A stretch of DNA of 64,000 bases from Negativibacillus massiliensis (GCF_900148495.1 NZ_FTRU01000007.1:310001-374000), one strand, 5' to 3'. Positions 15,525 to 25,735 are shown, numbered from the stretch's first letter. The notes: generated by a model from the letters alone, not told the origin. Program-made: numbers and translations.

Positions 15525-15764
15525 ATGTTAGATAACTCTAAAATAACAAATACAGATGAGCTGGAATTTGCTGTATTCTGTATCGAAAATATTGCTATTA
15601 AGCTGGAAAAAAATGCCGAAGAAGTTTATCAGGCGTTGACTGAAAAAAGCGATATTTTGAATAGTTATATCGTACCGGAGTATGAGATGCTTCATACCCA
15701 AAGTAAGGACTATATCGTAGATGATATTATCAGCTTAATGGAAGAAAGGGGTATCCAATTATGA
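15525..15764 (+). CDS. DUF3791 protein, first copy
   Basis: 79-residue small protein of the DUF3791 family (ELEFAVFCIENIAIKLEKNA, later ILNSYIVPEYEMLHTQ). These proteins typically neighbour DUF3990 genes, as here, and behave in gene neighbourhoods like the antitoxin half of a pair. The last codons overlap the DUF3990 gene by four bases (ATGA), so translation is coupled. No catalytic motif; all-helical prediction by eye. Confidence 0.82.
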   Translation: MLDNSKITNTDELEFAVFCIENIAIKLEKNAEEVYQALTEKSDILNSYIVPEYEMLHTQSKDYIVDDIISLMEERGIQL

Positions 15765-16234
15765 TTTTATATCATGGCTCCTATCTGGAAATTCAAACTC
15801 CAGATTTATTACATTCCAGAGAAAATGTCGATTTTGGACGTGGCTTTTACACAACACCTCTTTACGATCAAGCAGTAAAGTGGTGTGAAAAATTCAAGCG
15901 TCGTGGCAAAAATGGAATTGTTTCTCGTTACATTTTTGATGAAAAGGCTTATCAGGAACTTAAAATTTTGAGATTTGAAAGCTATTCTGAAGAATGGCTC
16001 GACTTTATTCTGAAATGCAGAACTGGAAATGATACAACAGATTATGATATAGTGATTGGCGGTGTCGCCAACGATAAGGTATTTAATACCGTTGAGCTTT
16101 ACTTTGATAATCTGATTGACAAAGGAGAAGCGATTCGCCGCCTGCGCTATGAAAAGCCCAACTTACAAATATGTTTCCGAACGCAGAACGCTCTTGATGA
16201 GTATCTGCACTATGAAGGGAGTGAACAGATTTGA
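15761..16234 (+). CDS. DUF3990 protein, ADP-ribosyltransferase-like
   Basis: 157 residues of the DUF3990 family. LYHGSYLEI near the start, FGRGFYTTPL (about residues 27-36) and NTVELYFDNL (about 110-119) resemble the His, Tyr and Glu positions of H-Y-E type ADP-ribosyl transferases. That reading is my inference from motif order. It lies between two DUF3791 genes, overlapping both, which suggests a toxin held by small partner proteins. Target unknown; cytoplasmic. Confidence 0.82.
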   Translation: MILYHGSYLEIQTPDLLHSRENVDFGRGFYTTPLYDQAVKWCEKFKRRGKNGIVSRYIFDEKAYQELKILRFESYSEEWLDFILKCRTGNDTTDYDIVIGGVANDKVFNTVELYFDNLIDKGEAIRRLRYEKPNLQICFRTQNALDEYLHYEGSEQI

Positions 16235-16443
16235 CCGCCAATCCTATTTTATTGCAAAAAAAATATGCCCGAATTATCGAGCAATTTTCGGAAAAAGAAA
16301 ACCTATCCTTGGATGATGCCCTAAGCTTCTTCTACCACTCAGAAATTTATCGCTTAATCAGTGAAGGAGTATCTGATCTGCACTGTATGAGTGATGAGTA
16401 TTTGACAGAGGAACTGATTTCCGAGTATAAAGAGAAAAACTAA
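16231..16443 (+). CDS. DUF3791 protein, second copy
   Basis: 70-residue DUF3791-like protein (ARIIEQFSEKENLSLDDALS, then FYHSEIYRLISEGVSDLHCM). It starts with TTG at 16231, overlapping the DUF3990 stop codon (TTGA), with GGGAG about eight bases upstream, so translation is coupled. It is related to but distinct from the first copy, giving a DUF3791-DUF3990-DUF3791 set in a single transcript. Confidence 0.78.
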   Translation: MTANPILLQKKYARIIEQFSEKENLSLDDALSFFYHSEIYRLISEGVSDLHCMSDEYLTEELISEYKEKN

Positions 16444-16460
16444 GATGGTTCCAAATTCAT

Positions 16461-16497
16461 AAAGCAGACCTGTGCCGAGTTTACAGGTCTGCTTTTT
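16461..16497 (+). terminator. Terminator of the Xre-ImmA-DUF3990 operon
   Basis: Stem of at least 12 bp (16461-16473 with 16483-16495 region) followed by TTTTT on the plus strand, just after the last DUF3791 gene. Its A-rich left side could also stop the minus-strand defence operon that ends at 16544. Confidence 0.88.
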
Positions 16498-16543
16498 ATT
16501 GATACATTTATCTATGATACAATAAGATTATGTAACCAGAGAT

Positions 16544-19117
16544 TTATATACCATATTTTTCTTCACGCATTTTAAATGCATCTGTCCCACCTTCCAGTAT
16601 GCCTATTACTTTTGCTTTAACACCTTGATCATCAATTGAACCAAGTCCATCAGTAGCTACACGACCACTTCCGTTTTCTTCTTCCATTGTAATTATTTGT
16701 TCTGCGTCACCAAAAACTGGAATATTCGCATTATGTGTAGCCAAAATATATTGTCGCTTAATTTTATTACTCCTTAATGTTCTTACTAAATTATCCGCTA
16801 TAAAAGAATTGTCAAGGTTATCTTCCGGTTGATCAATAATCAAAGGATCTTTATTATCAAGAAGCAAAAGATTTAATATTGCTGTACATTGTTGTCCTTT
16901 TGATAAATCTTTTAATTTTTTAAACTTGCCTCCAACATTAAGCTCAATTTCCACTATATCTTCAAGTTGCATTTCTTCAATAACCCTTAGATTTTCTTCT
17001 GTCAATGAATCAACGATTTTTTCGGCAACTCCTTGTGTTAGTTTGTAAATTTCTCTTATTCTTTCACATCCTTCTCGACAATCATTTGCAAAAGTAAATA
17101 CATCAAAATCTTCATGTTCAGCAATTCCATTGATGCTTTTATCTCCAACACCGGCTATAAGCGAGGTTAAATACGCAAGTAATCTCTTTTTATTCTGCCT
17201 ATATTTAACACCGATTTGCACTACACCACATAGTTTGTTTTTATTAATCTTTTTAATGCTCCTTTTTAAATATTGATCTCGTTCATCACAAATTGTTTTA
17301 TAATTTTCAATTAGTGTGGCTCTGTTCTCGTGTGCTTCTGAAAGTTTTGTTTTAAGATCCTTTTGCCTTTCGGCAAGTGGCTTACATTCTTCAACCTTTT
17401 TTATTAAATTGCTATATTCTTCGACAATATCTTGACTAGACATGTCTTGAACACCATCCATAGTTTTTAAAGACAGTTTAAGTTGCTCGTCGTATTCTGC
17501 CTTGCTATCTTCCCAATTTTTCTTATGTTCGTCAAATGATTGCTTCAAATTTTTAAGCAAATTGTCATATTGTTCATTCAAACCTTTTATCTTATCATTA
17601 AATATTTCTATTTCCTTTGCGATTGCTACTAATTCTGGATTTTTATATTCCCCAGCCATTATCTCGGGAAAATGAGTCACTTTAAGTGGTAATGACTTTT
17701 GAAGTGCATTGAATTGACCTTCTTCAGAAGACAACCTTTTAAAAAGTGCTAGTTTATCATCTAAACCGGCTTCTGTGTAATATTTTAGTTTAGCTTCAAT
17801 TGCTGGTAATTCTTCTAAAGAATGGTCTGTTGCTTTAAACTGCTGTTCAATATCTGAAATCACAGAGCTATTTTCTACAAGTGCATCATGAGCACTCTGT
17901 ATCTTTTCTAATAATTCTGTTGGAACTGAAAATAACCGGCTTGCAACATTTCGAATTTTTAATTCGTCTCGAGCTATCTCCATAATTTCATTTTGTCCAT
18001 AAATCTCAATGGATGGGAGAATATCGCTTATTGTGAGCGGTGAAACAGTTCCATCTGCTGTGGTAACAACAGTTTTTTGTTTATATCTTCGCTTTATAAT
18101 AAATTTTTGACCATGCTGTGCATTTGAAGTTACTGTAATTTCTGCAACACTTCCGCTTCCCAAATTTTGAGTAATCATACTATCAAAATCTTTAGCGGCA
18201 TCTTTTCCTATCGGTTCTTGTCCTAATGCATATCTGATTACTCCAATCAAAGTTGATTTTCCGGTTCCTCTGCCACCAATGATAGTTGAAAGATTTTCTG
18301 ATAATTCAAGCGACAATTCATCTAAATATCCACCTGATATTTTTACTTTATCAATACTACTCTGATAATTATTTTCTCTTTCAGAATTTAACCGAATTCT
18401 CGATTCCGGATCTCTAAAAGCCATACAAAAACTTTTAAAATCTAGCGTTGACATTTTAATCAATACAGATGCTGTTTCCTGGTCTAAGTCCTCAGGTGTT
18501 TCTACATCTTTTGCATTGATATACGCTAATATGTGTTCCCTCTTATAACTCAAATCAGTATTATTTATAATATTAGAATATGAGGGATCAACTTCTTCTC
18601 TTGAAGCAGGAATTTGTGCAGCAATCATGCGTTTATCTTTCCATATATGTTGCATTTTCCCGATTTTTAGGATTCCATTATCTCCCGTAACATGTGCCGC
18701 ATACCAAAAACCTCCGTTTTCTTCAATCTTACTTGCAATATCCAAACATGTTTTTTCACTTGCTTCTGTTCCAATTTCAATATGCGATAAACCTAAACTC
18801 CCTATAATTCTATTAAGCTTTGAGTTATCGTATTCAGGTGGAAAGAGACAAACCATGTGTATTTTCTCCGCACTTGATATTTCAAATCCAGGGAAAACAA
18901 CTATTCCAGCTTCCTGAAGAAGCAATTTTAATGAAATAGACGAATCGACAGAACCATGATCCGCAAGTCCAACCACAGAAATATTATTACTTTGACAATG
19001 TTCTAAAATTTTACGATTATATTCTTGTTCGTCTTGTGGATGATTTCCTCTGTATTTAGCATAGCTATACGAGTTAACTTGTAATGCACATTTATAATAT
19101 TTCGCTTTTTCGCCCAT
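16544..19117 (-). CDS. PHP-domain SMC-like ATPase (TrlF-like)
   Basis: 857 residues. The N-terminal ~240 residues resemble a PHP phosphoesterase: VVGLADHGS, FPGFEISS, HMVCLFPPE and AAHVTGDNG. The C-terminal part is an SMC/RecN-like ATPase: Walker A GGRGTGKST (about 281-289 from this start), a long coiled-coil middle, an LSKGQQCTA signature and Walker B PLIIDQPEDNLDN near the end. The usual PHP His-x-His opening is replaced by LQVNS, so the metal site may be weakened. The ATG at 19117 is preferred (GGAGG, then five bases) over a TTG at 19129 that overlaps the ribosome site. Last gene of the defence transcript, 44 bases after gmrSD. Presumed anti-phage accessory acting on nucleic acid; not proven. 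Confidence 0.87.
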   Translation of the reverse strand: MGEKAKYYKCALQVNSYSYAKYRGNHPQDEQEYNRKILEHCQSNNISVVGLADHGSVDSSISLKLLLQEAGIVVFPGFEISSAEKIHMVCLFPPEYDNSKLNRIIGSLGLSHIEIGTEASEKTCLDIASKIEENGGFWYAAHVTGDNGILKIGKMQHIWKDKRMIAAQIPASREEVDPSYSNIINNTDLSYKREHILAYINAKDVETPEDLDQETASVLIKMSTLDFKSFCMAFRDPESRIRLNSERENNYQSSIDKVKISGGYLDELSLELSENLSTIIGGRGTGKSTLIGVIRYALGQEPIGKDAAKDFDSMITQNLGSGSVAEITVTSNAQHGQKFIIKRRYKQKTVVTTADGTVSPLTISDILPSIEIYGQNEIMEIARDELKIRNVASRLFSVPTELLEKIQSAHDALVENSSVISDIEQQFKATDHSLEELPAIEAKLKYYTEAGLDDKLALFKRLSSEEGQFNALQKSLPLKVTHFPEIMAGEYKNPELVAIAKEIEIFNDKIKGLNEQYDNLLKNLKQSFDEHKKNWEDSKAEYDEQLKLSLKTMDGVQDMSSQDIVEEYSNLIKKVEECKPLAERQKDLKTKLSEAHENRATLIENYKTICDERDQYLKRSIKKINKNKLCGVVQIGVKYRQNKKRLLAYLTSLIAGVGDKSINGIAEHEDFDVFTFANDCREGCERIREIYKLTQGVAEKIVDSLTEENLRVIEEMQLEDIVEIELNVGGKFKKLKDLSKGQQCTAILNLLLLDNKDPLIIDQPEDNLDNSFIADNLVRTLRSNKIKRQYILATHNANIPVFGDAEQIITMEEENGSGRVATDGLGSIDDQGVKAKVIGILEGGTDAFKMREEKYGI

Positions 19118-19161
19118 TTTTACCTCCAATGATTTAACGTTTCATACCAAATCGGCTTAAA

Positions 19162-20982
19162 TTAAAGACTATACATTTCAAGCAACTGACTTACCAACTT
19201 ATCAGTTCGCTCAATAATGTCTTGAACCGTCCATGAATCCTTTTCAGCCAGCTCCTTATTGATTTCCAGTCCGTTTCGGTATCCAACCTTCAGCTTTTGA
19301 GCATTAAGCCTATCTCGCTTTTCAATAAATGAGAGATTACTCAATGTGCTATTGTATCCAGTAATAGTCAAGTTTCCGATTTTGTGAACATACTGTTCAA
19401 GGTATTCATTTGCTAGGTTGCGGTCACCACCGGCAATCATATCAACCCATTTTGAAGGAATATTTTTCCCTTCTGGGAAGATATGCTCTATCGTCCATTT
19501 GAAAACTTTTTTACCGCCATAATCATTCTGCTCCCAGAGATCTGTCCAGGTTTCTGTGGTCATAGCCTTTTGAGCGATAGCGCAAAGCACAAAACGGGCA
19601 ACACCAACATTTTCTTCGTAAATATCACCTTTTAATTTTTCCTCAAAGACATCATCAGATGCAGACCAGCGAACGAGTTCTTCATAAATATGCTGATAAA
19701 TTACATTTCCAGTGAGACCCTTTTCCTCCACATCAAAAATGATCTGCATGAAAATCTTGTTCAGATCTCTGGTGTTAGGTGTATCGGTAGTATTTCTACG
19801 AACAAAGAAACGGGTCAGTAGCTTAATGGTATCTTGGAGATCGCTGTCCTGAATCTGAAGCTCTTCCTGCTTTTTGAAAAGATACATCAATAGAAGATAA
19901 GACGGTGCCCCCTGAATTCGGCTCAACTCAGTCAAGCTATTAGTATATTTTGTCTTATCATCGTTGCTCAAAATAAGCTGAGAATATATCTCTCCGCAGG
20001 CAAGAATGTCGTTCATAAAGCCGGTCAAATCTCTGTTTATCAACTCCTCAAAAATCGACAACAGATTAGAGCGTGTGGCAATGTAACCCAGTGGGTCTTT
20101 CTTACGCTGTCCATCAGTACGGAACGGTTCATTCAGCTCATTCTTAAAGGCGTTGTAGTATTGACGGAAAAATCGCTCCTGAGTAGAGTAATCATCCGTG
20201 AGGTATCCCAACAGAGTTTGCCAGTCATCAAAACAGTCGTCACAAGTCAACCCAGAACGTTCTGCTCTTGCCAGAATAAGATTCTTCATCAAGTCTATTG
20301 CAGTAAGTGGTGTACCCCTGTTATTCAGGGACTCAAACAGTGTATAGGCTTCCGCATGGCTGCCTACTTCAATTTTGACAAGAACAGCCTTGGAAACTTT
20401 ACGCTTTATTTCAAGCAAAGTTGTTACTGCATCACCGGATTCCTCAATATCCTGATCCAGTCGATGCAGAAAATATTTATAACACTTAGCAATTTTTCGA
20501 TTTCCCCAATTCTTTTCCTTTTTGGCACTCTTGAGCAAACCGTTTTCAAACATAACAACATTGAAATCTGCTTGGTTGTTATTCTGAATCTGCGGACACA
20601 GAATCAGCCCATTAGACGCACCCTTACAAATAATAGATTTTCTGAGCGTAGGAAGTTCGTCCTCGTCGTCCTCGTCCAACTCGTCTTTATGTTGCTTCAA
20701 TCGATTATAGATAGCAGTCAGCAAAAGACACAGAGTAGTCAAACGCTGCTGCCCATCGACAACCTCCAATTCCTTTATCTGAAACGCATCTGAAGAATTA
20801 TCAATACAAATGATAGAACCAATAAAATATCCATAATCGTTTTCGCAAATATCATCATAGAGATCTTTCCATTGATACTGTCCCCATGTGTATTCACGTT
20901 GATACTTCGGAATCGAGTAGCAAAAACCTGCGTCTTTCTTGAATACATCATCTATCTGATAGTCATGAACAGACTTGATCAT
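19162..20982 (-). CDS. GmrSD/BrxU-like type IV restriction enzyme (DUF262-DUF1524)
   Basis: 606-residue single-chain DUF262-DUF1524 protein. The N-terminal nuclease/NTPase domain shows IPKYQREYTWG (24-34) and VVDGQQRLTT (74-83). The C-terminal HNH-type domain shows EHIFP (499-503), GNLTIT (536-541) and the N-S-T-L-S-N stretch near 544. The family cuts phage DNA carrying modified bases (GmrSD), and a family member, BrxU, complements a BREX system in Escherichia fergusonii. Here too it is next to BREX: 58 bases after brxL on the same strand, with its own GAGGAGG site. All key residues I can judge are present, so it is probably active and covers phages that escape BREX through DNA modification. 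Confidence 0.9.
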   Translation of the reverse strand: MIKSVHDYQIDDVFKKDAGFCYSIPKYQREYTWGQYQWKDLYDDICENDYGYFIGSIICIDNSSDAFQIKELEVVDGQQRLTTLCLLLTAIYNRLKQHKDELDEDDEDELPTLRKSIICKGASNGLILCPQIQNNNQADFNVVMFENGLLKSAKKEKNWGNRKIAKCYKYFLHRLDQDIEESGDAVTTLLEIKRKVSKAVLVKIEVGSHAEAYTLFESLNNRGTPLTAIDLMKNLILARAERSGLTCDDCFDDWQTLLGYLTDDYSTQERFFRQYYNAFKNELNEPFRTDGQRKKDPLGYIATRSNLLSIFEELINRDLTGFMNDILACGEIYSQLILSNDDKTKYTNSLTELSRIQGAPSYLLLMYLFKKQEELQIQDSDLQDTIKLLTRFFVRRNTTDTPNTRDLNKIFMQIIFDVEEKGLTGNVIYQHIYEELVRWSASDDVFEEKLKGDIYEENVGVARFVLCAIAQKAMTTETWTDLWEQNDYGGKKVFKWTIEHIFPEGKNIPSKWVDMIAGGDRNLANEYLEQYVHKIGNLTITGYNSTLSNLSFIEKRDRLNAQKLKVGYRNGLEINKELAEKDSWTVQDIIERTDKLVSQLLEMYSL

Positions 20983-21040
20983 TTCTCAATCCTCCTCATC
21001 AAATAAAATGCGGCATCAGATTATATGTAAATATCTTAAC

Positions 21041-23095
21041 TTATTCGACACCTAAAGCTTTGAACACAGCATCCTCCGCACTCTGATAAGGGATCAGCTG
21101 AAATGCACTCATTAAATCTGGAGGGACAGTCGCAATATCCACGAAAGATGTACTCGGTATCAGCACTCGTTTTGCACCGCTGTCCAGACACACCTGCAAT
21201 GTACTTGCAAGTTCATCCACTTTTATCATTGTGCCGCTGATGCTGATTTCCCCAAGCACCACCAAAGAACTCTGCACCGGTTTTCCCAATGCAACAGAAC
21301 ACAAAGCAATCAGTGTAGGTAATGCCAGTTTCCCGGTCATGCCAATGCCCTGTAAATCCTGGTAGTTGATGATATAGTCCTTCATCGTGGTGCTGATGCT
21401 GCCGCTGATACGGTTAGCATTTGCCTTCAGGAAATTAAATGCCGTGTTGGTAGACTCTTTCGCATCACGGTCAGTTCCAATGCCAGTTCTTTCAAACTTT
21501 CCGTTTCCAGGAAGCATCTGGGACTCCAGCCGGAACACACCGATCATACCGCTCTTACCTTGAGAAGCAGTATAGACCTGTCCAGGGTTGCACATTCCTT
21601 CCGGAATTAACTTTCCGCCGCCTTGTTCTGGCACAGACACATAATGTTCGGACATATCATCCATATCAATGTAGGAGAAGTTTACATCATAGAACTCCAT
21701 ACCGCCCAGCTTTTTCAGCTGCTCTTTTACACGTCGGCGCATTTCCAGCGCCAGCTGAAGAACTTCTTCCAGTTGTTCTTTGGTAAACTCTCCATCCGGA
21801 TAAACCAGTTTCAGATAACCGTCAACCATTCTTCTGACTGCAATGGTATCTCTCTGGTTCAGGTTTTTTCCAAGCCGGAAGTACCGGTCAATGGCATCAC
21901 CATATTGTTCCTTCCGCAGCTCACGGATAAACTCAGCGAGATAATCGCTGATGAACCCATAGTCGTTCGTAAAATGCTCCGGTCTGAACTTCGGAATTTC
22001 CCATCCCGGCAGGTAGCAGTGCATACGGTCTAAAAATGCTGTATCCGTGCCCATTTCAGGCGGGAACGGGTCAAACAGGCTGGAAGTTTTCAGAAGAACA
22101 TCTACACTCTGGTTGATGTTTCCGACAAATACCATAGATGCGGAAGCCGCTTTTTCCTCTTTACCACGGGCAAAAGAACCAGATGCCATATAGTCTTTCA
22201 TAATCTGGATTCCGTCTTTGTCCTTAAAACGAATTCCCGCTACCTCATCAAAGGCAACACAATCCCATAAACCAACCAGACCTACTGTTTTTCTTCCCAT
22301 GTTGTAGAAAAGGTTCGCAACCGTCGTCTGACCACCGGAAACCAAAATACTATTTGGAGAAATCTCCTTGTACAAATGAGATTTACCGGTACTGCGGGGA
22401 CCGAGTTCACAAAGGTTGAAGTTGTTCTCCACCAATGGAATCATACGGGTCAGAAGCAGCCACTTTTCACGATAGGAAAGCGCATCCGGTTCCATACCAA
22501 TAGAACGGAGCAGGATGTCAATCCATTCCTCTTTGGAAAAAGACTTTCGTCCCTGTTTCAGGTCTGCAATATCAATATGCGGCATCTGAATCGGTGTCAA
22601 CTTGCGGATCTGAATTGGATAGCCGTTCTGCTTTTCTTCCTCCACATATTCATAATCCAGCTGCACAATGCACCAGATACCGCCGCACAACAGGCGGTCG
22701 TATTTTTCCGGATATTCATCTTCGATGGGCACATTAGTCAGCCCTAAATTCGAGAAGGAGGCGAAGAAGCAATTCCTTTTTATATCCAAATGGACGGTGA
22801 TCATATCAATGACAGTATGACTACCTTTTTGACGTAGTTTGGAAAGGATTTTCTGTGCTTCATCTGGACGCACAAAGTTATCAGCGAGAATCCTTTTTAC
22901 TGTCTGCACACCGGATTCAATCACTTCTTCGTCATCGGAGCTACAATACTGTCCCAGCAGAAATTCCAGGACATATACCGGGACATTAGCTCCTTCTTTG
23001 ATTTTCTTGGTTAAGTCCTTACGGACAATCTTTCCGTCAAAATGCTGACGGAGTTTTTCTTTTATTTCATCACGAGTGCTTTCACACTCAGTCAT
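21041..23095 (-). CDS. brxL: BREX protein BrxL (Lon-like ATPase)
   Basis: 684-residue BrxL, the AAA+ and Lon-protease-like component of type 1 BREX. Walker A GPRSTGKS is at 232-239 and Walker B AFDEV at 281-285. The C-terminal third (LALPTLIALCSVALGKPV, then VVLGEISISGTMIKV) is the Lon-like fold. It forms oligomeric rings on DNA in studied systems. The gene ends the core BREX order here, 30 bases after pglZ. Full length for the family; no frameshift seen. Confidence 0.95.
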   Translation of the reverse strand: MTECESTRDEIKEKLRQHFDGKIVRKDLTKKIKEGANVPVYVLEFLLGQYCSSDDEEVIESGVQTVKRILADNFVRPDEAQKILSKLRQKGSHTVIDMITVHLDIKRNCFFASFSNLGLTNVPIEDEYPEKYDRLLCGGIWCIVQLDYEYVEEEKQNGYPIQIRKLTPIQMPHIDIADLKQGRKSFSKEEWIDILLRSIGMEPDALSYREKWLLLTRMIPLVENNFNLCELGPRSTGKSHLYKEISPNSILVSGGQTTVANLFYNMGRKTVGLVGLWDCVAFDEVAGIRFKDKDGIQIMKDYMASGSFARGKEEKAASASMVFVGNINQSVDVLLKTSSLFDPFPPEMGTDTAFLDRMHCYLPGWEIPKFRPEHFTNDYGFISDYLAEFIRELRKEQYGDAIDRYFRLGKNLNQRDTIAVRRMVDGYLKLVYPDGEFTKEQLEEVLQLALEMRRRVKEQLKKLGGMEFYDVNFSYIDMDDMSEHYVSVPEQGGGKLIPEGMCNPGQVYTASQGKSGMIGVFRLESQMLPGNGKFERTGIGTDRDAKESTNTAFNFLKANANRISGSISTTMKDYIINYQDLQGIGMTGKLALPTLIALCSVALGKPVQSSLVVLGEISISGTMIKVDELASTLQVCLDSGAKRVLIPSTSFVDIATVPPDLMSAFQLIPYQSAEDAVFKALGVE

Positions 23096-23125
23096 CTGTT
23101 CTATCCTTGGTTCCTCCTGCGATGC

Positions 23126-25723
23126 TTAACTGAAAAAGTCGAACTCATCCACCGCAAAGGCAATGTCAATCTGAAATTCCTCACGCTGTGGAAGCTGGAG
23201 TCCCTGCTCGTCTGCAATCACCAGATAGTAGGTTCCGGTATTGCTGTACTTCAGCGGCTTCAGATTGAAAGTACAGCGGAATGTACGCTCTGTGCCGTTG
23301 TCGGTGGTTTTATCAGCGATAATCTTCTGAACATCACTGATCTGCTTGCCATTAGAATCTGTAAAATAAACCTGATAGGTTGCAGCTTCTCGGTTCGCAC
23401 CCACCGCATCTTTCTGATAGAAGTTCAAGCTGAAAATCATATTGCTGATTTTCCGGCTTGCAGACAGCAAGCTCACAGTAACAGGTTTCGTATCGTATTT
23501 CTGTCTGTTGCGCTTATATTCCATCGAATCATTTCTCAAATGGTGATAGTCAATGACCGGAACCACCATTTCCTGCAAACTGATACCGCCGTGGACGAAG
23601 TTCAACCCGCCGCCATTCATCTTGATACGGATGTTTTCTCTCGGCGCAAAACCTTCAAACTCGGTTTTGCCATCCAGGAATTTCACCGGCATCAGATAAT
23701 CTGGTGAAGCACCCTTCTGCATAATGGCGTATCGTCTGCCATATTCCACATCCATGCTGTTAAAGCTGGTTTTGTCCGCCTTGTTATCCTCGTTGAGGGG
23801 ACTGTATGTGTACAGGAACCCGTGGTCTGCGGTAATCAGAATATTCGTGCCGCCAAACTCATTTACGATAATACGCACCATGTTTTTTAGTTCAGAAACT
23901 GCTTTCTCACAAGCCGTGAAAACAGCGGTATCAGAGGTATGGCTTGCTTCATCAATGGTATCGTGGTAGATGTACACAACATCCATACCCTTCACCAAGG
24001 CGCTTCTCTCGGCACGTTTCATGCCGATAATGTTCTTGTACTGCAACGCCACACTTGCAGGATTAGCCGCTTTCAGCACTTTGTCACGGTTGGTACTGGC
24101 GGTGGACTGTCCATCAGCCAGTACGGTCAGAACATCGTTCTTGACCTCGACGGACAGCTTCGTATGCGGAAGCAATGCTGCCATACCAAATTTCGTAATG
24201 GATGGGAAAATGCACTGCATATTCTCCAACTTCACCTGGCTCTGATTCTCTCGCTCAAGTTCTTCCGCAAGTGTAGCTGCCACCTCATAGCGCATGGCAT
24301 CCGAGATAATGACAAATACTCTGGAATCCGCATTTTTGATACGGGAACGATAGAAGTCCTCCTGCCGGGGAATTTCCAGTATCTTTCCATACTGTGCCAG
24401 TTCATCGGCGCACACATCCGACCAGTTACTTCCCAGTTCGCCCAGGAACCAGTGAGAATACAGCCCCTCTACCTTATCCACAACGTGCTTGAACAGATCA
24501 TCCAACAGCATATTGGAGGTTTCCAGACTTCTCTGGAAGCAGAGCTGGAACTGCCGGTAAAAGCGATCCATCTTGTAATAATCGTTGGTGTAGTTCTTCC
24601 ATACCTCACGAGCCTGTGCCGTATGGAAACCGGCAGAGTGTTCTTTGAAGAACTCCTGCATATTCGCCACCTGCAAGATTCCCTCATAGAAGTTGGCAAA
24701 CTCCTCATACCAGACACAGGTGCGGCGCTTTTCCACTATTTTCGTAATGACATCCGCATCAATGATTTGATTGCTGATTTCCGTCATCAGCTTTGTCAGA
24801 ACGATTTCATTGATACACGGGAAGCACTCGGTATCCACCAAATCTTCCAATGCCAGCTGGCTGAACCGCTTTGGCAAGTAGGCTTCTTCCTCCACATAAC
24901 GGGCGATTTCATAAAGCTGATGGTTATTCTCACTCCGCAGCCAGTCAGACACAAAGTCATAGCAGTATGCCTGATGGGGAAGGGACAGGAATCTTTCTAA
25001 GCCAGCCAGATGTTCCGGAAACATAGTACGGGTAGATGCAGTTAGCAGCAAATGAATTGCCAGCTGACCAATATCTCCATCTTCCTCGCAGTAGCCGGTT
25101 CCCTGGCGCACCATCGCCCAGAAAGCATTCTGCGCCCCATAGTTTACAAAATCCTGATAGACCGGGTTGTTCTGCTTATCCAGACCGGCACGAAACACAC
25201 ACTGCATGATCTGGTTCGGCTGGGGTTCTTTAATACCACAGATTGCAGCCATAACAGCCATGTGCAGTTGCGCTGGTTTTTCTGGGGTTTTACTCTGAAC
25301 CGCCACCTTCACCCGACGTTCTTTGGCATTAAAGAATTTCCGATAGTGCTTGACTTCTTTCCGCATCGCAATATTCGACACCAAGCCCATCTCATCCATC
25401 CACATGGAAATCAGATCCGCACGGAATTCTTCGCTATACAGCTTCACGTCAATCAGCCAGTCATCATCCGGCTTATCAAAAGAGAGAGGATTGTAAACCA
25501 AATAATTGTTTGTCTGGTCATCGCTCCCCAGCAACTTTTTCACCATAAAGGTGTTACTGCCGTTCAAAGCAACCAGTTTGGCATTGTCCAGCTGAATTTC
25601 ATCCAGCTTATCCTCGAACTCTCTGTCCTCATCATGCCAGAAAATAATACGGCGATGATAATACTCCGGTAAAGGTGCAGCAAACCTGCGGTTTAAGTCT
25701 TGTATTACTTTTTCTATATCCAC
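23126..25723 (-). CDS. pglZ: BREX phosphatase-like protein PglZ
   Basis: 865-residue type A PglZ. The alkaline-phosphatase-like metal motifs are ISDAMRYE (474-480), YIYHDTIDEASH (585-595) and TADHGF (631-636), with the usual N-terminal helical region before and a beta-rich C-terminal domain after. It is an essential BREX component of uncertain biochemical action. The start is GTG at 25723 with AAGGAGG seven bases upstream. It follows pglX by 12 bases, within the same operon. Confidence 0.95.
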   Translation of the reverse strand: MDIEKVIQDLNRRFAAPLPEYYHRRIIFWHDEDREFEDKLDEIQLDNAKLVALNGSNTFMVKKLLGSDDQTNNYLVYNPLSFDKPDDDWLIDVKLYSEEFRADLISMWMDEMGLVSNIAMRKEVKHYRKFFNAKERRVKVAVQSKTPEKPAQLHMAVMAAICGIKEPQPNQIMQCVFRAGLDKQNNPVYQDFVNYGAQNAFWAMVRQGTGYCEEDGDIGQLAIHLLLTASTRTMFPEHLAGLERFLSLPHQAYCYDFVSDWLRSENNHQLYEIARYVEEEAYLPKRFSQLALEDLVDTECFPCINEIVLTKLMTEISNQIIDADVITKIVEKRRTCVWYEEFANFYEGILQVANMQEFFKEHSAGFHTAQAREVWKNYTNDYYKMDRFYRQFQLCFQRSLETSNMLLDDLFKHVVDKVEGLYSHWFLGELGSNWSDVCADELAQYGKILEIPRQEDFYRSRIKNADSRVFVIISDAMRYEVAATLAEELERENQSQVKLENMQCIFPSITKFGMAALLPHTKLSVEVKNDVLTVLADGQSTASTNRDKVLKAANPASVALQYKNIIGMKRAERSALVKGMDVVYIYHDTIDEASHTSDTAVFTACEKAVSELKNMVRIIVNEFGGTNILITADHGFLYTYSPLNEDNKADKTSFNSMDVEYGRRYAIMQKGASPDYLMPVKFLDGKTEFEGFAPRENIRIKMNGGGLNFVHGGISLQEMVVPVIDYHHLRNDSMEYKRNRQKYDTKPVTVSLLSASRKISNMIFSLNFYQKDAVGANREAATYQVYFTDSNGKQISDVQKIIADKTTDNGTERTFRCTFNLKPLKYSNTGTYYLVIADEQGLQLPQREEFQIDIAFAVDEFDFFS

Positions 25724-25735
25724 ACTGCAACCTCC

